From Oikopleura dioica (Eukaryota; Chordata; Appendicularia; Copelata; Oikopleuridae), in NCBI GenBank assembly GCA_907165135.1, contig OU015566.1, forward strand, positions 7,858,157 through 7,922,156: a stretch of DNA of 64,000 nt, read 5' to 3'. The notes below the pieces were generated by a model. That model saw only the letters and a list, made by a program, of their open reading frames with translations. It was not told the DNA's origin and ran no database searches. Shown here piece after piece: positions 11,678 to 25,683 of this stretch. Made by a program: the position numbers and the translations under genes. Positions within the stretch are counted from its first letter, which is position 1, and the number at the start of each line of letters is the position of its first letter.

Positions 11678-13448
11678 TCAGAGGTTTGTGGTAGCAGGGT
11701 TTTCGCGGATTTTTAACAAAGCGTCTTCCTTGGTCTTGTGCTCGAAAAGTTTGCTCGTTGGCTAAGACAAGGGTTTAAATTGAACAAAAGAAGAGGGTAC
11801 CTTCAGATCAAGATCAACGATTTCCATTTTGAAGTGAATGTCACCATCTTTCTTGGGAATAAATACGATCATAAGACTACAATCTTTGATAGTTTTGGAG
11901 ATCAGATGTCGTCGAACAATGTCAACATCCGATAAGTCAGTTTGCTTCTTTGCCGAGGCTAGCCAATTGTGTGAAGGGTTTTCCAAATCTTCCACTTGCT
12001 TTGGGCTTAGTCTTTTGAAACTTTCTAGGGAAGGGTAAGAAAGAGAAGAGAGAGAATGGGTTTACCGAGAACTTCATTGGCACTGTGTGAGCTTGTCCTT
12101 TGAAGTGCAGCTAGAGCGCGTAATGGGCCGTTCTGATAACATGAAAGAGAACTTTCGGAATTTTTGAAATTTTCATTTTTGAATGTTGACGAGAAACAAT
12201 GCTCGTCGTTTTCACTTGAGAAGATTTTGGTCAAGAAATTTTGGGTTTTTCACTAACCTGGCGCCGAGCACATTGCACAGATCGAAAATAACCTTGTCGA
12301 GGGCATCTGGAAAGCCGCATAATTTCTCGATTAATTGGGGGAAACGTTTTGCGCAAGATGCGCCAACGTGTTCCAAAGTTTCCATCGAGTAAATCAGCTC
12401 TCCGTCACAGAAAAATCGCAGATTGTTTTGAGGGTTTTCGAGGAGCTACGATAAATTAATCAATTCAAAATTATATAATGCTCGAGGTAGATTACATCTA
12501 TGAAATAAAAAGAGTTTATTTTTATATTTTATGGCCCAAAATTATAAGATTCAATTACACGCATCTGTGGGTTTAATGAAGCAATTAATAAGATCCCTAA
12601 TCGTACTCAAATTGTCATACTTACTGAAATCATATCATATGATTTTCATGACAGCACATGATACCAATTATACCCTTATGTAATCAGATGATTGCCTTAC
12701 ATAATAAATCAATTAGGAAGACTTACATGAGCGAAGGCGAAACGTTTGCGATTAAGATCAGAAGAAAAAAGGTCGACGGGGCAGTAGGCTGATCGGGAAT
12801 CATATTTGCCGCGGCGGATCTTTTCGAGTTGCATGAGGCAGAACTGGCAGGATCGGCGATTTGGTTGAACAAAAGAACACTATTTCAGAAATATAGTTGA
12901 GTTAAAATCTTGAATAACCTTGGGCTTGAGCTCTATGGCGATATTGGAAACAAAAGGAATATTTTGACAGAAATCATCTTGTAGTACAGCGAATCTCGCT
13001 CCTGGAGGGATCACCTTATCTTTCCTAGTTCAAAATTTATGCTGATTTTCTTAAAATGCGAGCCTTACCGAGCGGGTGGGCGATCATTGGAAATTCTTTT
13101 TGATAAGCGATTACAGAAATCTGCGGGGAGACATACCAAGCTTCCAGAATCCGCCTGAAGTCCGAATTCTGCAAGCAGAGGGCTCTTAGGAAGTGATAAT
13201 AGGAATCAGTTTGATGGATTTCTTACGACAACTAATTTTTCAAAGCGTAGTCTTCGTTCAATCTCTCGCTTGTCCTCTTCTAGCGTCCGTTCCAGGCCAA
13301 TAGGCGCTTTGATAAAACGAAGGACTTTACGAAGGGATTGGTTGAAGACAACGAGGTGTTTTCCGCCCTCTGCTCGATATGCCTGTAAAGGTCAGTAAAA
13401 AAAGGAAATTGAAAGAGTTCTTACCCAGTCTTTTGGGTCCCAGTGCAT
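11678..13448 (-). CDS. IPPK: inositol-pentakisphosphate 2-kinase
   Basis: IPPK phosphorylates the 2-position of Ins(1,3,4,5,6)P5 to make InsP6. The multi-exon minus-strand model starts at ATG 13448 (MHWDPKDW) and continues with YRAEGGKHLVVF and KVLRFIKAP, matching the family N-terminus. Further exons encode LVCLPADFCNRL, the conserved IAIELKPK motif (13.0-12.9 kb), then CSFVQPNRRSCQFCLMQ and YCPVDLFS, corresponding to the Cys/His cluster region (12.88-12.73 kb). Next come LLENPQNNLRFF with GELIYSMETL (12.45-12.36 kb) and TIKDCSLMIVF with VDLDLK (11.9-11.8 kb), the characteristic C-terminal signature. The last exon, after a 38-bp intron, ends at TGA 11680-11678. Introns are mostly under 100 bp. 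The gene lies between SMG1 and SERHL on the same strand and may share a transcript with one of them. Confidence 0.9.
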
Positions 13449-13892
13449 AACAGTTATTTGTTCATCATTATTGTTAACTCATAAGATACGAATTTTCTCG
13501 CCCAAATTTCACTGAAAAATTAAAAACCGTCAAGAATTATTGCTTCAGTTTTTTAGCTTGGAGACAATCATGAGCACTAGAAAGCCAATAATTCTTCATA
13601 AAAGAGCCAAAATCACGCTTTGGTCCGAGAGATTCGAATATCTACTTCTGTCAGCGGCCTTGAATTGTCAAAGCCTCTCTTTTTAGAAAATAATCAGTGG
13701 ATTTCTAACGTGCCAGTATTGCATTACAGGGAGAATAGGGATAAAAAGTGACAGTTGTAAATAAGGGTTTTAAAGATTCAGAGGAAGCTAAGAATAGCTC
13801 CGGGGATCATTTGACAACGTGAGAGGAAGCTATAAAAGTAAAATCCTCGATGTACTGTAGATATTCTGTGAGATATTGGCCGGCACTTGAGC

Positions 13893-16800
13893 TCAGACCC
13901 AAGATGTCCATCCTTCGTACATGAGCGCAAGGTTGTGAATCGCCCGTGCTTCTGAGATCACGTGATCGACCTGGTCGGAAACGGACTTTTGAAGATTCTC
14001 GTCAGGATCAAGTCCATCAAGTTTTTGCTGGATTCGTCGGAGGATGAGGATGGCCGTTTGATTGCGTTGGTTCTTTTTGAAGTTGAAAGCTTTTGGCGTC
14101 ACTAACTTTCGATAAAAAATAAGTTCAACCTTCCTTTGCGGGCTCTGTTTTTGCGGCGCTGGAAGTTCTAAAGTTCTGGCCAAAATTCAGACTCGGGTCT
14201 TGTGATGGTGCTTGGGGCGGTAACTCTTTTTCTGAGCTCTCTGAGTTTGCCTGTTCTTGTTCGGCCAGGGCAAACAGCGACGTATTGATCTTAAACGCGT
14301 TTACGTTCCTAATTCAATTCGTTTTATTTGGTCTAACGAAGTATTCTGTATTCAGAACGACGGATCGTAATTCTTTATGATTATGCATGATCTTAGGACA
14401 GCGATTCGGGTATTTACGAGACTAGGAAGACGTCGAAAAAACCTGTAAAAGATACTACAAGTGTCGGATCTTTCTGTTCTTGAGAAAATGTTAAAAAGAA
14501 AAATCTGTAAATTAACAGATCTTCAAATTGAATCTCTATATTTTTACTAACTTGCTATCGTCAAATATTAATCATTGTCCACTAAGGGATAAAAAATCTG
14601 CAAACGTTGCCTTTGTAGTCTCATCGAGTAGTGAATTGGTGTCGCTGATTAGTCTCTCTGCCAGAACAATAGACTCCGACTGGGAGGAAAGTTCATTTGC
14701 CAGGTCCTTCAAGCTCTCCGCGTAATCCGCATAAGCCTCGAGCCAGCCTTTCGCTTTCGCCGAGGCGGGATTCGACGCTGGGATTTCTTGCAGCAACTTG
14801 ACCACCTCGCGGAGAACTTTTTTACGCTGATTATGTAGCGAGGCGAGGAAGTTCGAGAACTCTTTGATGGAGACTTTCACTTGCTTGATTTTATTGTTCG
14901 AGTGTGACTTCGAGTGGTTGAGATTGGAGCTCTGGGAGTTAAAGTTTTATTTTTGAACGTTCGAGTATCTCGTCCATTGATTAAATAATCATATCTCAGT
15001 AGAGGTAAGTTATCAATACTCAGACGAATTGATTACCTTTACTTTCAGTTCCTGGCGACAGTTCTGCCTCCATCTATCCGGCACAAACGGCGTCTTATCA
15101 TCGAGAACAGGAGGTGTGAGTTCTGTGAGAGTAACTTCTTCCGGTTGAATCTGATTCGAGCAAATCTGGTAGTCGCCGATGATCTTTATCGAGGTCTCGA
15201 TGAGCTTCAAATTGTCTGAATCAAATTTGTTGCTTTCAAAGCCCGGAAGACGGAGAGATTCAAACGTATAAACGCCTTCAATAAATCGTTCTACGCGTTT
15301 CGCGATTTCCGAGTTTTCCGCAAGCATCGTCCGACGATCTTCTTTTGCCAGAAGAACTGCTTGCTCGATGGGCTTTACTCTTGGATTCGTGCCGCTTGAC
15401 CATTTGAGTCGCTTCAATAAGTCTTGTTCGTTGATTTCAGTATTCTTGATAATATCAACAATTGCTTTGTCCAGGTTGCGCAACTCCTCGAGTATTTCTT
15501 GGAAATCCTTGATCACGCGCGATCGCATATTAGCCTGATCAAGTTGATCACAAAGCACATCTTCGTGGAGCCATTGGAAAGAGGTCTTCTGAAGCATTGC
15601 TCGTTTCAGACAGGAGTTTATCAAGTGAGATCGTTGGGACAATCGGCGGGTGATGTCGAACATTTTCCAGTTGCGGATGTAGTTCATTACAACGGCAGTT
15701 GTCTTCACGATGTCGGTCTGAAATGAAAATTAACGTTTTGATTGACACAATCTTTCAGAAATAGTCCGTCCTTTGTCGCATTTTTACGGTCAATTAGACT
15801 GAATTTATTCGATGAATAGAGGCGATAGTCTAGGCCGCACTAATTATTTATTTGTATAATCGTTCGTAACTCTTAGTCGGCAAAAATCAATCAAAACTAA
15901 AAATACCGTACCTCTTCTTCTTCCTTTTTCAAGGCCCTTTCGACGACTGCTGTCAAGTCTTTAGCATCAATCGCCCCTGATGATAGCTCTTCAGATCCGC
16001 ACGCTTCGATAAGAGCACAGGATACGCGTCCCATTGCGTAACTGGGCATGCCGAGCAGCACCTCTTGAATGAAATTCGCAATAAACACCTTGATCGGCTT
16101 TGCCAGCTCCTCTTCTGAAAGCAGTTTTGGATTTGTCTCGGACTGGGAGCTGAAAGAAAGCGCATTTCCTCGAACGAGTGAAAAGAAACTCGAGAGAGCT
16201 TCAAGTTGTCGCAGGAAGAGAAGTCGGCGGAGGTATCGCGAATCGTAGGTTTCGTTTCGGATGAGCTTCTTTGCTGGAGATATTGAGTGATTCCAGCGTT
16301 CAGGGATCACCAAGTCAAAGAAGAACGACACGAGCTTTTCAGTCGCGACTGTGATATCCTGAAAGAATAATTAAAAAAGGGCAGTGTGAAGGTTATTAAG
16401 TCACCTGGAAAATATCGTTGCACATTTTTACGAGCATAAGTCCTGGCAGCGCGTTTCCATCACTTCCCATCCCTTCGCATAGCTCGTCGAAATGTCTCTC
16501 GAGTATCTGTGCCGTTTCCAAATACTGCTCTGTCGTAGCATCTACTTGTCTACTTCTGAGCACAGAGCTAAAAATAGACGATCATGAATAGGGGTCCTTT
16601 AAAAAAACGTCAGAAAATGTTGTTGACCGTTTTCTCTACTACCTCAAGTTGCTGATCATCTTTGACAGAGGCTGAGAATAGGCCAAGTTGATGATGCCAT
16701 CGATAAGCTGAGTGCTTTCTTCAACCTTTTAGTACAAGTTTTCGATGAGTTTCATTACAGCAGATTATTCGAAAATTAGAGTGCTCTCTGATTAATGGAT

Positions 16801-19800
16801 TTGACAACGAAAGATCAAAGATCGATATAAGGGGTCAGTTGAAACCAGTTTGATTGATCCTATGCGGCGAGCTAGGAATAAACGAGGAATAATTAGACAA
16901 ATCAAAAACTTTCCTGAAGCAACGAAACGGCTTCTGGAACAATGTATCCTCTCCATTCGGAGTATAATTTGCCTAGACAAGTATACACATCGCTTGTCAA
17001 ATGGATGTCCAACAAGTTCAGCGGCGCCACTGCCGTTGGAAAAACTCTTGCGCAAATTGTCGCGATTTCTTTCTGCTCAAAATAAAGCGATTTCAATTCT
17101 TCAAAGAACCAGTCTCCTGATTTCGAATTGATCGACGCCAGCTTAGGCCCAGCTGTAGCTACATGTTCTTCCATCGTGATGGATTTCATGTAGTTCTGCG
17201 AAAAGACTTTGACGAGACATTGAAGAGTTGGAAGCTCGGCTCGAGGAAGATCAGCAAGTAGATCGTCCGTCGCCATTTCAACTGCTTTCATTGCTGTTGT
17301 AATATCAGCGAAAACATTTTCTTGTTGCGCTTGTCGCCTTTGAATTTCGGTCAATTTCGCCTGGAGTCCTTCTCTGGGTTCGTCGATCTGGGAGGAGAGG
17401 CAGAGCGCCTTGGCTTTGATGAGACGCTTGCGAGTGCCGTTCATCGACGAGTCCTCCAGCTCCAGCAGCCTTTCATGTGCGTTCTTGATTGAAGTACACG
17501 CGTCAATGCTCATCTCGTTTTCGAGCTTGAGAATGGCATTCGCCCAGAAGTTGATTCGATGAGAGTTCACGACCGTTTTCGGATACAACTGACGAATACT
17601 AATGTATGCGGCGAGCATCTTCACCCCTCGATGCGTGATTTGATGTCGCCGTGCCAGAGTGGTATTGAGCTGGTTGTACAAATCACTCGCTTGGGCTGAT
17701 AATTGCTTCTGCCCGATTTCTTTCATATAAACCTCTGCACTTTGGGCAGCGAAGGGCATGCTACTGACTGGCGTTAGTAATTCATCAACCAAAAGTTCGA
17801 TTTCTCGTGCGGAGTTCAAGCCGATCTGCTCGGACGCTTGTTGAAAGTGCCCGAGACGCAGTCGTTTCTCATGCAACAGCTCCTTGAGGTTTTGGTTTTT
17901 ATTTTGCATGATCTTGTAGCGCTTGAATCGATCGCCAAGAGTTCGCAAATGACCTTCAGAAATCTGGTCCAAGTATCGAGAAGCAGTGGTGATTTGCTTA
18001 TGCGTTTCTTGCTCTTTTGATAGTTTGACGTTGACAACTTCGTATTCTTCTAGTTTTTCGATGAGTGCAGCGAGGTGACGGTTCGTTTCTTCTTGAATGC
18101 CGATCATTGGCTGACGAACTTCAAGAAGTCGAGTAGCAAGAAGAGAACGCTGAATTTCCCTGTCCATTTCTCCTTTGTCCGGCTGATTCGTAGCAGCTGC
18201 TCCCCCATAAATCGCACCTGCGTATCCAGCATCAACGGCGCCGGTCCAGTCGACAAGCGGATCATAGACGAACGCCTCTAGCAGCGTCATAAGGGTATCT
18301 CGACCTTCTCGCAAAGTTCGCATGGTCTTTTCGCAAGCCTCTTTGAATGGTCCGTGGAGACCAGCAATTCCAAGTGCACCTTCCATATTCTGCGTGAGTC
18401 GGAATGGAACGCGTTCAGGAACTCGGAGCGTTGCACCCTTTTCAAAGCAGATGTTGTAATCAATATGAACGATTTCGCCAGTTTCTTGGTCGAAAAGAAT
18501 GTTATCTAAATGACGATCGCCAAGGCCAATAACATAACCCAGCATGCTCATCACTGCCAAAGACTTGGAAAAGATTGTTTGAGTGTTCAAAAAGTCCGCG
18601 GAGCAAGTTGAATTGCACCAGAGCTCTTTTTCAATCAAATCGTTAGGCGTATCTTTGACGAGTTCTCGATGCGCTTCTCTGAGAATGGAACTTGGCCATT
18701 CTCTTCGACTCGATTTCTCTGGGTTGACTCCCGCAGCAGCCAAAGCAGGGTAAACCTTGTTGTTAAATACGTCCACTGGACGATCGACTTTGACGTTATC
18801 AGACACATTGAGCTTATCTTGTTGTCGAATTTGCCATTTTTGTAGAAAACAAAGAAGGGATTAGACCCATGGACCCATCCGATCAAGCCAGATCTTGAGC
18901 CAAGAGGAGTAACGCTGTAGTTTCTCGCTGACAGACCAGTTGGAAGCAGACTGTTACAAACAGATAGAAACTGCATGATACGCTCGTCTAGATGGAGATC
19001 CTCCAGGCCTTTGAAGAGATAGGTGTATGTTCTCCCGTCTCCTCCCCGGAGATGAAGTTTCTTGGGTCTAGTCTTTGTCGGAAGGATGGTGAGCAGACCA
19101 TGGAATTTTGTCACAGTCAGCCCAGAACGACCAGGCACTGGTAGGTAGGTATCCTTGAGTTTCGCCAATTTTGGGGAGATTTCTTTCAACGCCAGCTGCC
19201 CACGCTTTCCAGCTCGCGCCAAGAGTTCCTGGTGAAGTTGCTTGAATGGGGCCCAGGAAAGAGCAGGCTGCATGGGAGCAGGATTGGACTTGAGGCGATT
19301 GAGAGCCTCTTGAATGAGTTTTCCGTAACGGCGTTGGAATTTCTCTTCCATGGGGGTTTCTGGCTTTGCTGCTGTAATCTGGGCCAGATGTTGAAACGCA
19401 GTGAGCACGGGCTTCATTTGTGCCTGTTGGAGTTCGTTCATCATCTTACTTTTCTGATCACTTGTCAATGAAGCATTCGCGTTTAATCGTTTCGCTTCCT
19501 CAGCAAGTCTGGAAAGTCGTCGCTGGATATCGGAATAGTGCTGTGTCAGACTTCCAAGCCACAATTCGTCCCAGAGGAGGGTGATTCGTCTCAGTTCGTG
19601 AACGACTACTTCTACGTCTTTTACGACAATCGGACTGAGATTATTTCTGATTCTCTGGAGCGAAGCTTGCTGCTCAGAAAGCGACGATGACGAAATGGTT
19701 TGTTTTTGTTCATTTGAATCAAAGTCCCGAAGACCAGCTTCAATTCGATGATCAGCCTTCGTCAGCGCGACAACAACGGCGAAAACGACCTCATCAGGTT

Positions 19801-22800
19801 TTTGTTGGGCGATTCGCTCGAGTAGCTCAGTAATCGCATTTCGAACGTAGGGCTCGGGATGATGAAGACGAGAGAATAACTGCGGGACAATTTCAAGCCA
19901 GGATGAAACAGAAGAAGTTCTCAAACCAGTTTCCAGCACGGTTTTCAGTCCACCAGAATGTTTTGCGAGAAGTCTTTTTAGAGTTTTAAAAGGCCTTTGT
20001 GGTTATCGGAAATAAGATAATATCTAAAGGGAATCCCTTTAGAAACTTTCCTTAAGAGACGTAATGAAGCATCGATATCCTTGTCAGCTACTCTCAACGC
20101 ATCAAAATAGGCTGTGGCCGCCCTGGAGTACAGTTCAAATAGCCGATCGGATACCATACGCCAAATATTGAGCATTGTTGCAGTAATGCTGCCATATTGG
20201 TACAGCCATGGAAATTGATTGTACAATTTAACAGTGACTTGTTCTTCTTGTTGGAGAATCGAAATATTGTCGACGTTGTCTTCTGGGTATTCGATTAGCT
20301 GAGTCCTGCCGATAAGATCTCGCATTAGAGAAAATTGCGCTTGGAATTCTTCTTCGCTCTTCCAAATTACGTTTCTCAACGAGTTCTCCATGATCGAGCT
20401 TTCATGAGGCGTCAAGGTGACCAGACCAGATTTAGTTGCTCCGTCGATAACTCGCTTTCCCCACTTGTAGCAAAAGCTTCCAAGCGCTCGGTGAGCCTTT
20501 GCGTAGCTAGGTTGTTTGATAGACGCAAGATTTACAAGACATCCAAGGACAGCTTCTTGCTTCGCCTCTTCAAGCAATGATGGTCGGACGAGGGTTTTAT
20601 CTTTGATATTTTGCTCAGCAGTGACCAAAAAGGCCAGAGAGTTGCAAAGATGATTTCGGCTCCCACCCGTTGCCATGATTTCTAATTCCGGGCCAATGTT
20701 CTTCCAGTCTTTCTCTGCCCAGGAAACGAGGTTCAAAAGAGATTTCCCGATCTCCTTATCTGCTGGAATATTGAAACCAGAGCTTGCATGAGGCCCAGAC
20801 AGTTGCGGAACCTGTCGTTGCAATCTTTCGGATGTTGTGTGACCGAGTCTCATTATTGCATCCCGATAATTCCCAAGAGCAGCGAGTCGCTTACATTCCT
20901 GTCGCTCAATTTTATAGATAATATCCAGATCAACAGTTCTTCTGTTTGAACGAGCCTCCTTTTCAACAAGGAGCCTAGCTTTGCGGAAAAGAATGCTTGC
21001 TCTATTGAAGTTCTCCCTTGTTCGCTCAAATCTACCTTCCTCGAGACAGGAAATTGATGATTGATTGCGAACTCTGCAAATAATCGGAATCTCGCAGCAT
21101 TCAGCAAGTTTTGCTCGTATCTTCAGGCTTTGGTAGTTCTTCTGCGATCCCTTGACGTCTCGCACGAGGGATGAGCCGTGGAGAATTCCGATCGCATCTT
21201 GCTTGATTTGACATGGCCACTGAAGACCTTCAGCCAGAATCATTGTTCGTCCTACGTCCTCCAATGTGTCTAGTGATCTATTTTCTCGATCAACCTTCGC
21301 CATAACCAGTTGAACATCGGCAATTTGCTTCATGAGCGGCCAACGCCAGGTAGTCTCCGGAACTTTTGCCAAATAATCACGGCAGCTTCCGAGCACCTCT
21401 TGTTTGTCAAAGTTCTGGATTCCATCAAGATCGTAGTTTTTCATGCATTTCACATAATCGAGATTGCCAAGTTGAGGATAATCCGAGTTACTTTCCAGCC
21501 AATTTTGAGCCTTCTCCCAGGATGAGATCGCCAAGAATGACTCGGAAATTTGCTGACGGACGAAGATTTCAGCGGTATTTACGTGATCATCCTCCGGATT
21601 CGCGACGCGCCTATCCTCTTCACGGTTTAAATACTCTTGGTAGATAGCTATTGCTGGCTCAAATTTTCCATCAGCTTGGCGCGCACAGCCTTTCAGCCAG
21701 ACAAAGTTCATGTCAATGTCGAGCTTTCTCGCCCAGTAGTAAAGCCCTGAGAGTCTCGATTCATCTTTGAGAGCAATACCAGCTTCTGCGCACATCATCA
21801 GAGTTCTCTCCAAGTTTGACCGATCAATTTCTATCTTCCGTCCGGCCGGAACAAGAATATTTAACAATTGCTGTCCATGATGCCAGGCATCAGCAGGCAA
21901 TCCACAGTGAAGAGAGACGCGCATGATACTGAGACGGAGACCTCGAAGCCATTTGACACAGATTGATTTGTTGTTGATGAAAAATGTTCGGACGCTGGAA
22001 TTGAAATTTTAATTTGGGGACTTTCCATTATTTTCGATTGACGTAAATTATAGTGGAATAAAAAACGAAACTGAGTTTATGAGTGACAAAATGGCTTATG
22101 GTGAGAAAATGGCAAAAAGCAGGACTAAATTATTGTTATTTATTAATAAAATCATGGAGGAGGCTGGAAACTCACTTCGTCCTCCCTGGGTCGAGTTCAT
22201 TAATTTGCCTCGTAGACTTCTCATTAGAAATTGTAAAATATTTTCCACATATATTATATACTCCTAAGCAATGGAAACTCTTACCTTTTCGAAGACGTCG
22301 GCAGCGTCACACATCCTTCGTAGGCATTGAAAAATAGTCTCTCTAAATTGCCAAGAAAAGCAATCAGCAACCGAGGTCTCGTGAGCAAAAGTTTCACATG
22401 CTCATCGGATTTCTTTGGCAGTTTCGCTGTGGGCATGCCCAAGCTACGTTCAAATCCCCTGATTCCTTTTTCAATTGAATTCAAGGTCTGAATATTTGAA
22501 CCGAGTGGCGTTTTCAGCCTATTCTCCACACAAAAGGCGGCGGCGTCCCATAAAGCCCAAAAGTTCAAATGCTGATTCGTAGCTGCCAGATTTCCTTTCG
22601 TCTCTCTTCCTGACCACCAGACTCCTCGTTCGAGCATTTCGAATAGCCCCTCATCTTTTGCATTCAACAACAAGTCCATAACGCCGGAAAATTGTTCATT
22701 CTTGAATTGCTGTGGTCGGCACATTAGAGCTCGTCGGGCGATCCAAGCTCGGTACAAAACTGTATTTCGGGAGTTTTCATCAAAGTCCTTTTCAGTAAAA

Positions 22801-25213
22801 TTGTTCATTGCTGAAGCAGGAATATTCAGCAGCAACTTGTTGTAGGAGTCTGCAATTTCATGATCAGCATGGCTTGAAAGCCAGAAAACGCCGCGAATGA
22901 CATGTTTCGCAACGCTCTCCGGAGCAGCTCCGATTGCGTATTCAAGACATCTGTGGATTGCGAGCAACTGGCCTCGGTCAGCTTGCCAGGCGGCTTCGAC
23001 AGTAGCTTCAGTGAGCTCTTCGAATTCCGATACGCATGTGAGCCCTCTTTTGTTGTCTGGTCGGCCGAGTTCGGTTTTATTCACACAGCGGATAATGTCT
23101 TTTGCCCAAGAAATGGCTAAATCTCGCACCGAAAAAGCCCCGTTCTTCTTTGTGAGAAGAAATGACACGAACTTCATCAATCGAGGGTAGTACTTTTTGA
23201 GCGGATGAAGAGCTTCTTTATTCATCAATCTTGTATTTCCCAAGAAATTGTTGATGAAATGACCATGACACTCACAGTGAGATCTCAGTGCAGTGACCAA
23301 AGCAAACTCCAAGGCTGGATAATTGAGTTCAACCATTGCGGGACGCAGTTCTTTTTCGACGAGGACGAAGAAAGATGGCTGAATTTCATGGACTGAGAGT
23401 ACGTTTACCTTTGTGCTGGCAAATTCGGTAAGAGCGGTTACCAGGAAGAGGGCGCTGAAAGATAAGATTGAACCAGGTGGACGTATGGTAAACAGCTGTT
23501 ATAGTTTCATAAATATTCGGTTATTGTAAAGAGTGAATTCGTTTTTGAAATGAAATCAGTAATTCCTTCGTGATCTATGGTGTATCCCAAAAACTCTTTT
23601 TCCGGAAAAATAAAAATTATAAAAGTATAAAATGAACACATCATCATAGTTGTAATAAACAGAGTAAAATTTGATGTGATACAAAATACTTTTTTACTGT
23701 ACCTGTGTAAGGCTCTTTGTTCTGAAGCAAAATCATGAACATCGTCGACTTTCGCATTACTCATTGTCATATATTTCTTGATCGCATAAATTTCAATTCT
23801 CTTCGTAGCACCATGATATCTCAAGAGCTCATTCAGCGTCAATTGCAGCTCTCCAAGAACGCAGTAGTACGCTGATTGCTGAATAACTTGGCTGACAGAG
23901 CATCCAAGAGCAGATTGGTAGACTCCGAGGAGTTCCGCTACCGTATCTGGGTGTTGAATATTCTTCCAGTGAGAGAGTTCGTTGATGAAAGTTGTCGCAA
24001 ATTCTTCAGGCAATCCACAGGGCGCTTCTTGGATCAAAACGAGGACCAGGGTGATTGCCATGATGCAATTCGACTCGGGAACTGCATCGATCAGCTTTCT
24101 TGTGAATTCCAAGACGCTTGTCGGAATTTGTTTCTGCTGCCATCCAGAAGTAGAGCCAGATACGAGCATGCAGGTCAGTTCGACGACGTATTTCGTGAGA
24201 GATTCCAGAGCGCAGAATCGCTTTTTTGTCAAGAACTCGTTTGAAATATTGACGATGACGTTCAACTGTCTACTGAGAAATGAATCATCAAAGTAATTAT
24301 TCTTCGTAAAAGTCTCTAGCCCGATTGCTCGCATCAAACACTTGTAGGTTATCAACCTGTACTCAAGCTGCTTGAGTGTGTTTCCCAGAGGAGTAGCGAA
24401 AACGTCCCAATTCTCCGGATTTTCTTCGAACTCTTTGTAGCCCTTTTTCGCATCGTCCGTAAACTCGCGAATGTCTTTGAGAAAGTCGTCAAAGTACTGG
24501 ACTGTTTGGTGCATATTCTGGCGCCAGAAACGGTCCAAATCGAGCATTGACTGGCACAGCTCCATGTAACTTTCCATATCATCCGTCGGTTCAACAAGCC
24601 AGCCGATGATGATGTCAGAAACGTCTTCAAAGCGCTCCAGAAACATGGATTCGTACGATTTCGACAATGAAATCATCGGGCTGAGGATGCAGAGCAGTGC
24701 TTGAAGGCTTTCTGCTTCTTCTAGCGCCTTGACAAGAGGATCAATGACGATGCTCATGTTTGCGAGAAAATGCTCCTTGGGACGAGAGGTGAGAAAGATG
24801 TCGATGAAGACGAAGAAGTTCTCGCGGAATCGATGATCGAGCAGATCGTCTGACTCAAATTGGGTTGCTACCCAGTTGAGTACAGGAACAACGATGGATT
24901 CATCGAAATCGTGAATAATCTTCATCAAATTCAAGAGGATTTCTGCAGAGTATTCTGTAAAGACGACGCCATTGACTCGGCTTCGGGACGATTCATGGAA
25001 GATTTTCAAGATATTTTCGAAGATTTCTTCCCAATTGTCGCAGAGCAACCGCTTTCGTTCTGAAGCTCGTTCTTCATCTGTCGATTTGAGAAAGTGAATT
25101 AGGTTTTCTAAGGAGGTGTATCTTTTCGGACGATCGTGGAGATCAGGCTGAGAAGCTTTCTTTGCATAGCGAAGAATTCGCTCCAGATCGTCGGGTTTAT
25201 CCTTTGGGCCCAT
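13893..25213 (-). CDS. SMG1: SMG1, PIKK-family kinase of nonsense-mediated decay
   Basis: SMG1 phosphorylates UPF1 in nonsense-mediated mRNA decay. The start is chosen at ATG 25213 (MGPKDKPDDLER), just after a 3' splice-like GTGCAG. Large exons run 25213-23702, 23340-22300, 21924-19978, 19939-18800, 18806-16902, and smaller ones to 13893. Helical HEAT/FAT-type repeats fill the N-terminal two thirds. The kinase core is unmistakable: VIGLGDRHLDNILFD (catalytic loop Asp and Asn) and VHIDYNICFEKG (metal-binding Asp), followed by EAFVYDPLVDWTG, at about 18.5-18.2 kb. A long insertion follows. The C-terminus is a canonical FATC tail ending in ALMYEGWTSWV at TGA 13893, as in vertebrate SMG1. Total coding length is near the roughly 3,600 residues of the human protein. 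It is divergent from WDR18 across 470 bp. Individual small exon edges between 16.9 and 14.2 kb were not all resolved. Confidence 0.93.
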
Positions 25214-25683
25214 TTCGATTATCTGCACATTTTCTTAAATAGATTTGGTTCGATCTTGATCTGTGAAATTGGTACAGGCGTGCTAGTAGATATTGGTTCA
25301 TTCGAAGGGGTACTAAAAGAGGCACAGGATGGATGAGAAATTCACAATTGTCATTCATTTATCCTTAGAAAAATGATTTTTAATCAAATGAATCTACGAA
25401 ATTAAGTCTATTTTCGTCACTCATGAATTTTGCGTATGAAATGTTTCTGAAAGATTAAAGCAATTTCATATTCACTGACATTTTATGAATTTTCTGTATA
25501 TTTCTCTGTATTAAAAATGAAACGAAAAAACCATAAAACTTTGTGTTCGAATCTCCTTGCGCTCGGATTGGCCGTGCGACCGGAAAATCGAATTCAGCGT
25601 TTGATCATTTTTGAAATACTGAACTTTGAGCGATACGACTTTTGTTGCAGTATTTATCGGGAAAAGAGAAAATATTTTTCAGT
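25214..25683. promoter_or_regulatory. divergent SMG1/WDR18 intergenic region
   Basis: A 470-bp AT-rich gap separates the two divergent start codons and must contain the upstream region of both genes. The WDR18 ATG follows TATTTTTCAG directly, and the SMG1 ATG is preceded by GTGCAG. Both therefore look like trans-splice acceptors, not plain 5' UTRs. I recognise no TATA or other core element. Confidence 0.4.
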